From Chloroflexota bacterium (GTDB lineage: Bacteria > Chloroflexota > Anaerolineae > Anaerolineales > Villigracilaceae): 9,962 nucleotides of DNA. The notes under the pieces are model-generated. The model saw nothing but the letters and a program-made list of their open reading frames with translations, was not told where the DNA came from and did no database searches. A program made the translations under genes and the position numbers. The number at the start of each line of letters is the position of its first letter. Position 1 is the first letter of the stretch. Below, piece by piece: positions 9,357 to 9,962 of the stretch. The stretch lies in contig JAJYOH010000183.1 in assembly GCA_021796315.1 (NCBI GenBank), positions 1-9,962 of the forward strand. The letters are read 5' to 3'.

Positions 9357-9398
9357 TCACTCCTTCTTTTTCTTTCATTTCGATAAAACCCGCGCAAC

Positions 9399-9689
9399 TC
9401 AATGATGAGCTGGTTGTTTTTCTGCTTCGCCGAGCGGGGAGCCGCAGTAGGCGCACGCGCTCCAATTCGGATCAACCTTTTGTCCGCAGGCGGAACACTC
9501 TGCCGTTTTGAGACTCATGCCGCAGTTCGGACAAAAAGCAAAATCCTGTCCCAGAGGGAAGCCACAGTGGGTGCATCGCTGTCCGCTGGAGGCAGGCATG
9601 ACGTTGGGCTGTGACACAGAGGCGGGCTGGGTGGAGGTCTGGTGTCCCTCGTGATCCATCCCCGCGTGCATTAACATACAACCACACAT
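9399..9689 (-). CDS. Small double zinc-ribbon protein with metal-binding-like N-terminus
   Basis: A 96-residue soluble protein. The N-terminus MCGCMLMHAGMDHEGH is rich in Cys, Met and His and looks like a soft-metal site. A Ser/Pro/Gln linker follows (about residues 18-36), then two zinc ribbons: Cys39-x2-Cys42 with Cys53-x2-Cys56, and Cys65-x2-Cys68 with Cys79-x2-Cys82. The tail is KQPAHH. AGGAGA lies about 6 bases before the ATG. It is upstream of, and probably co-transcribed with, the zinc-ribbon membrane protein. No named family recognised beyond the ribbon; a metal-sensing or scaffold role next to the copper genes is inference. Confidence 0.85.
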   Translation of the reverse strand: MCGCMLMHAGMDHEGHQTSTQPASVSQPNVMPASSGQRCTHCGFPLGQDFAFCPNCGMSLKTAECSACGQKVDPNWSACAYCGSPLGEAEKQPAHH

Positions 9690-9727
9690 AACCGTTCTCC
9701 TTTCAAAAGTTTTTCCAATTTACGTTT

Positions 9728-9755
9728 CTTTACATTCTCCCACACTGATGTAAAG
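9728..9755 (-). promoter_or_regulatory. Possible operator/promoter dyad of the zinc-ribbon operon
   Basis: CTTTACAT (9728-9735) and ATGTAAAG (9748-9755) form a perfect 8-base inverted repeat with a 12-base spacer, 39 bases upstream of the - strand start at 9689. On the - strand TTTACA and TAAAGA, 16 bases apart, are weak -35/-10 candidates lying in the dyad arms, so a bound repressor could block the promoter. No T-run follows, which argues against a terminator. Which regulator would bind is unknown. Confidence 0.35.
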
Positions 9756-9782
9756 ATTCAATAAAGAACATGTGAAGGTAGA

Positions 9783-9962
9783 TTAAATGCTGATGGGTAT
9801 GCCGAGCGTCTTGCCGCCAAGCGACAGGGCCAAGCGCAACGCCTCGCGTTTCAAGCCGAAGGGAGACAACCACCACTGCTCGAACAAAACTTTACCGAGA
9901 TGCCAGGATTTGCCCATCTTGTGGAGTTCGATCTGCGGCGACGGCTCGGCATACCCATCAGC
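9783..9962 (-). CDS. C-terminal fragment of an unidentified protein (5' end outside window)
   Basis: On the - strand the frame is open from the right edge for 59 codons to a TAA at 9783-9785, with codon use like its neighbours. The visible end contains ELHKMGKSWHLGKVLFEQWW and then KREALRLALSLGGKTLGIPI. The HxxKxxFExxx pattern weakly recalls the C-terminal region of sulfide:quinone-reductase-like flavoproteins, but too little is visible to claim this. It ends 93 bases upstream of the zinc-ribbon operon. Its two ends within the window carry a 19-base inverted repeat, so the rightmost bases should be treated with caution. Confidence 0.5.
   Translation of the reverse strand, partial: ADGYAEPSPQIELHKMGKSWHLGKVLFEQWWLSPFGLKREALRLALSLGGKTLGIPISI
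9789..9962. repeat. Perfect 19-base inverted repeat ending at the right edge
   Basis: GCTGATGGGTATGCCGAGC (9789-9807) recurs as its exact reverse complement at 9944-9962, the last base of the window; the arms enclose 136 bases. The repeat could be longer, since the sequence stops there. Such a match is far too long for chance inside a coding sequence. It may be a terminal fold-back artefact of assembly or a real inverted repeat. Confidence 0.85.

Overview
This window looks like a piece of a bacterial chromosome, most likely from an Anaerolineae-type Chloroflexota. That assignment is an inference: it rests on intermediate GC with mixed codon use, several small zinc-ribbon and membrane proteins typical of that group, and heptad-repeat palindromes. 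No rRNA or marker gene is present to confirm it. The theme is copper handling together with thiol/disulfide redox chemistry outside the membrane.

Layout. (1) 2-1543 (+): the 3' part of a NarL/LiaS-type sensor histidine kinase, cut by the left edge and followed by a strong hairpin terminator. (2) 1655-3446 (+): a CcdA-like thiol-electron transporter whose transmembrane segments are in a circularly permuted order, a rhodanese lipoprotein 3 bases after it, a DUF5676-like membrane protein, and a 66-residue Met-rich membrane protein. (3) 3590-5388 (+): an unrecognised anchored extracytoplasmic protein with a conserved-looking CC-x8-C-x-H motif, a membrane-anchored TlpA/ResA-type thioredoxin (WCKPC), and a 72-residue membrane protein. 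(4) 5514-8960 (+): a 57-residue YHS metal-binding protein with its own terminator, a large Cu+-ATPase (CopA type) that carries an N-terminal YHS domain of the same kind, and a membrane-anchored cupredoxin. A bidirectional terminator at 8966-8997 closes the region. (5) 9015-9962 (-): two small double-Cys zinc-ribbon proteins and the C-terminal end of another gene that runs off the right edge.

How the genes may work together (inference): CcdA would carry reducing equivalents from cytoplasmic thioredoxin across the membrane to TlpA, and possibly to the rhodanese and the Cys-rich protein. These would keep extracytoplasmic cysteines reduced so they can bind or pass on Cu+. CopA would export Cu+, the YHS domains would bind metal on the cytoplasmic side, and the cupredoxin would accept copper outside.

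Most notable: the permuted CcdA; the uncharacterised CC/C/H protein beside TlpA; a 72-base heptad-repeat palindrome sitting in frame inside the copA coding sequence, with a second element of the same architecture just after the gene; and a perfect 19-base inverted repeat ending exactly at the right edge, which may be an assembly-end effect. No stretch over 300 bases lacks a gene. I saw no tRNA, rRNA, CRISPR array, insertion sequence or transposase.
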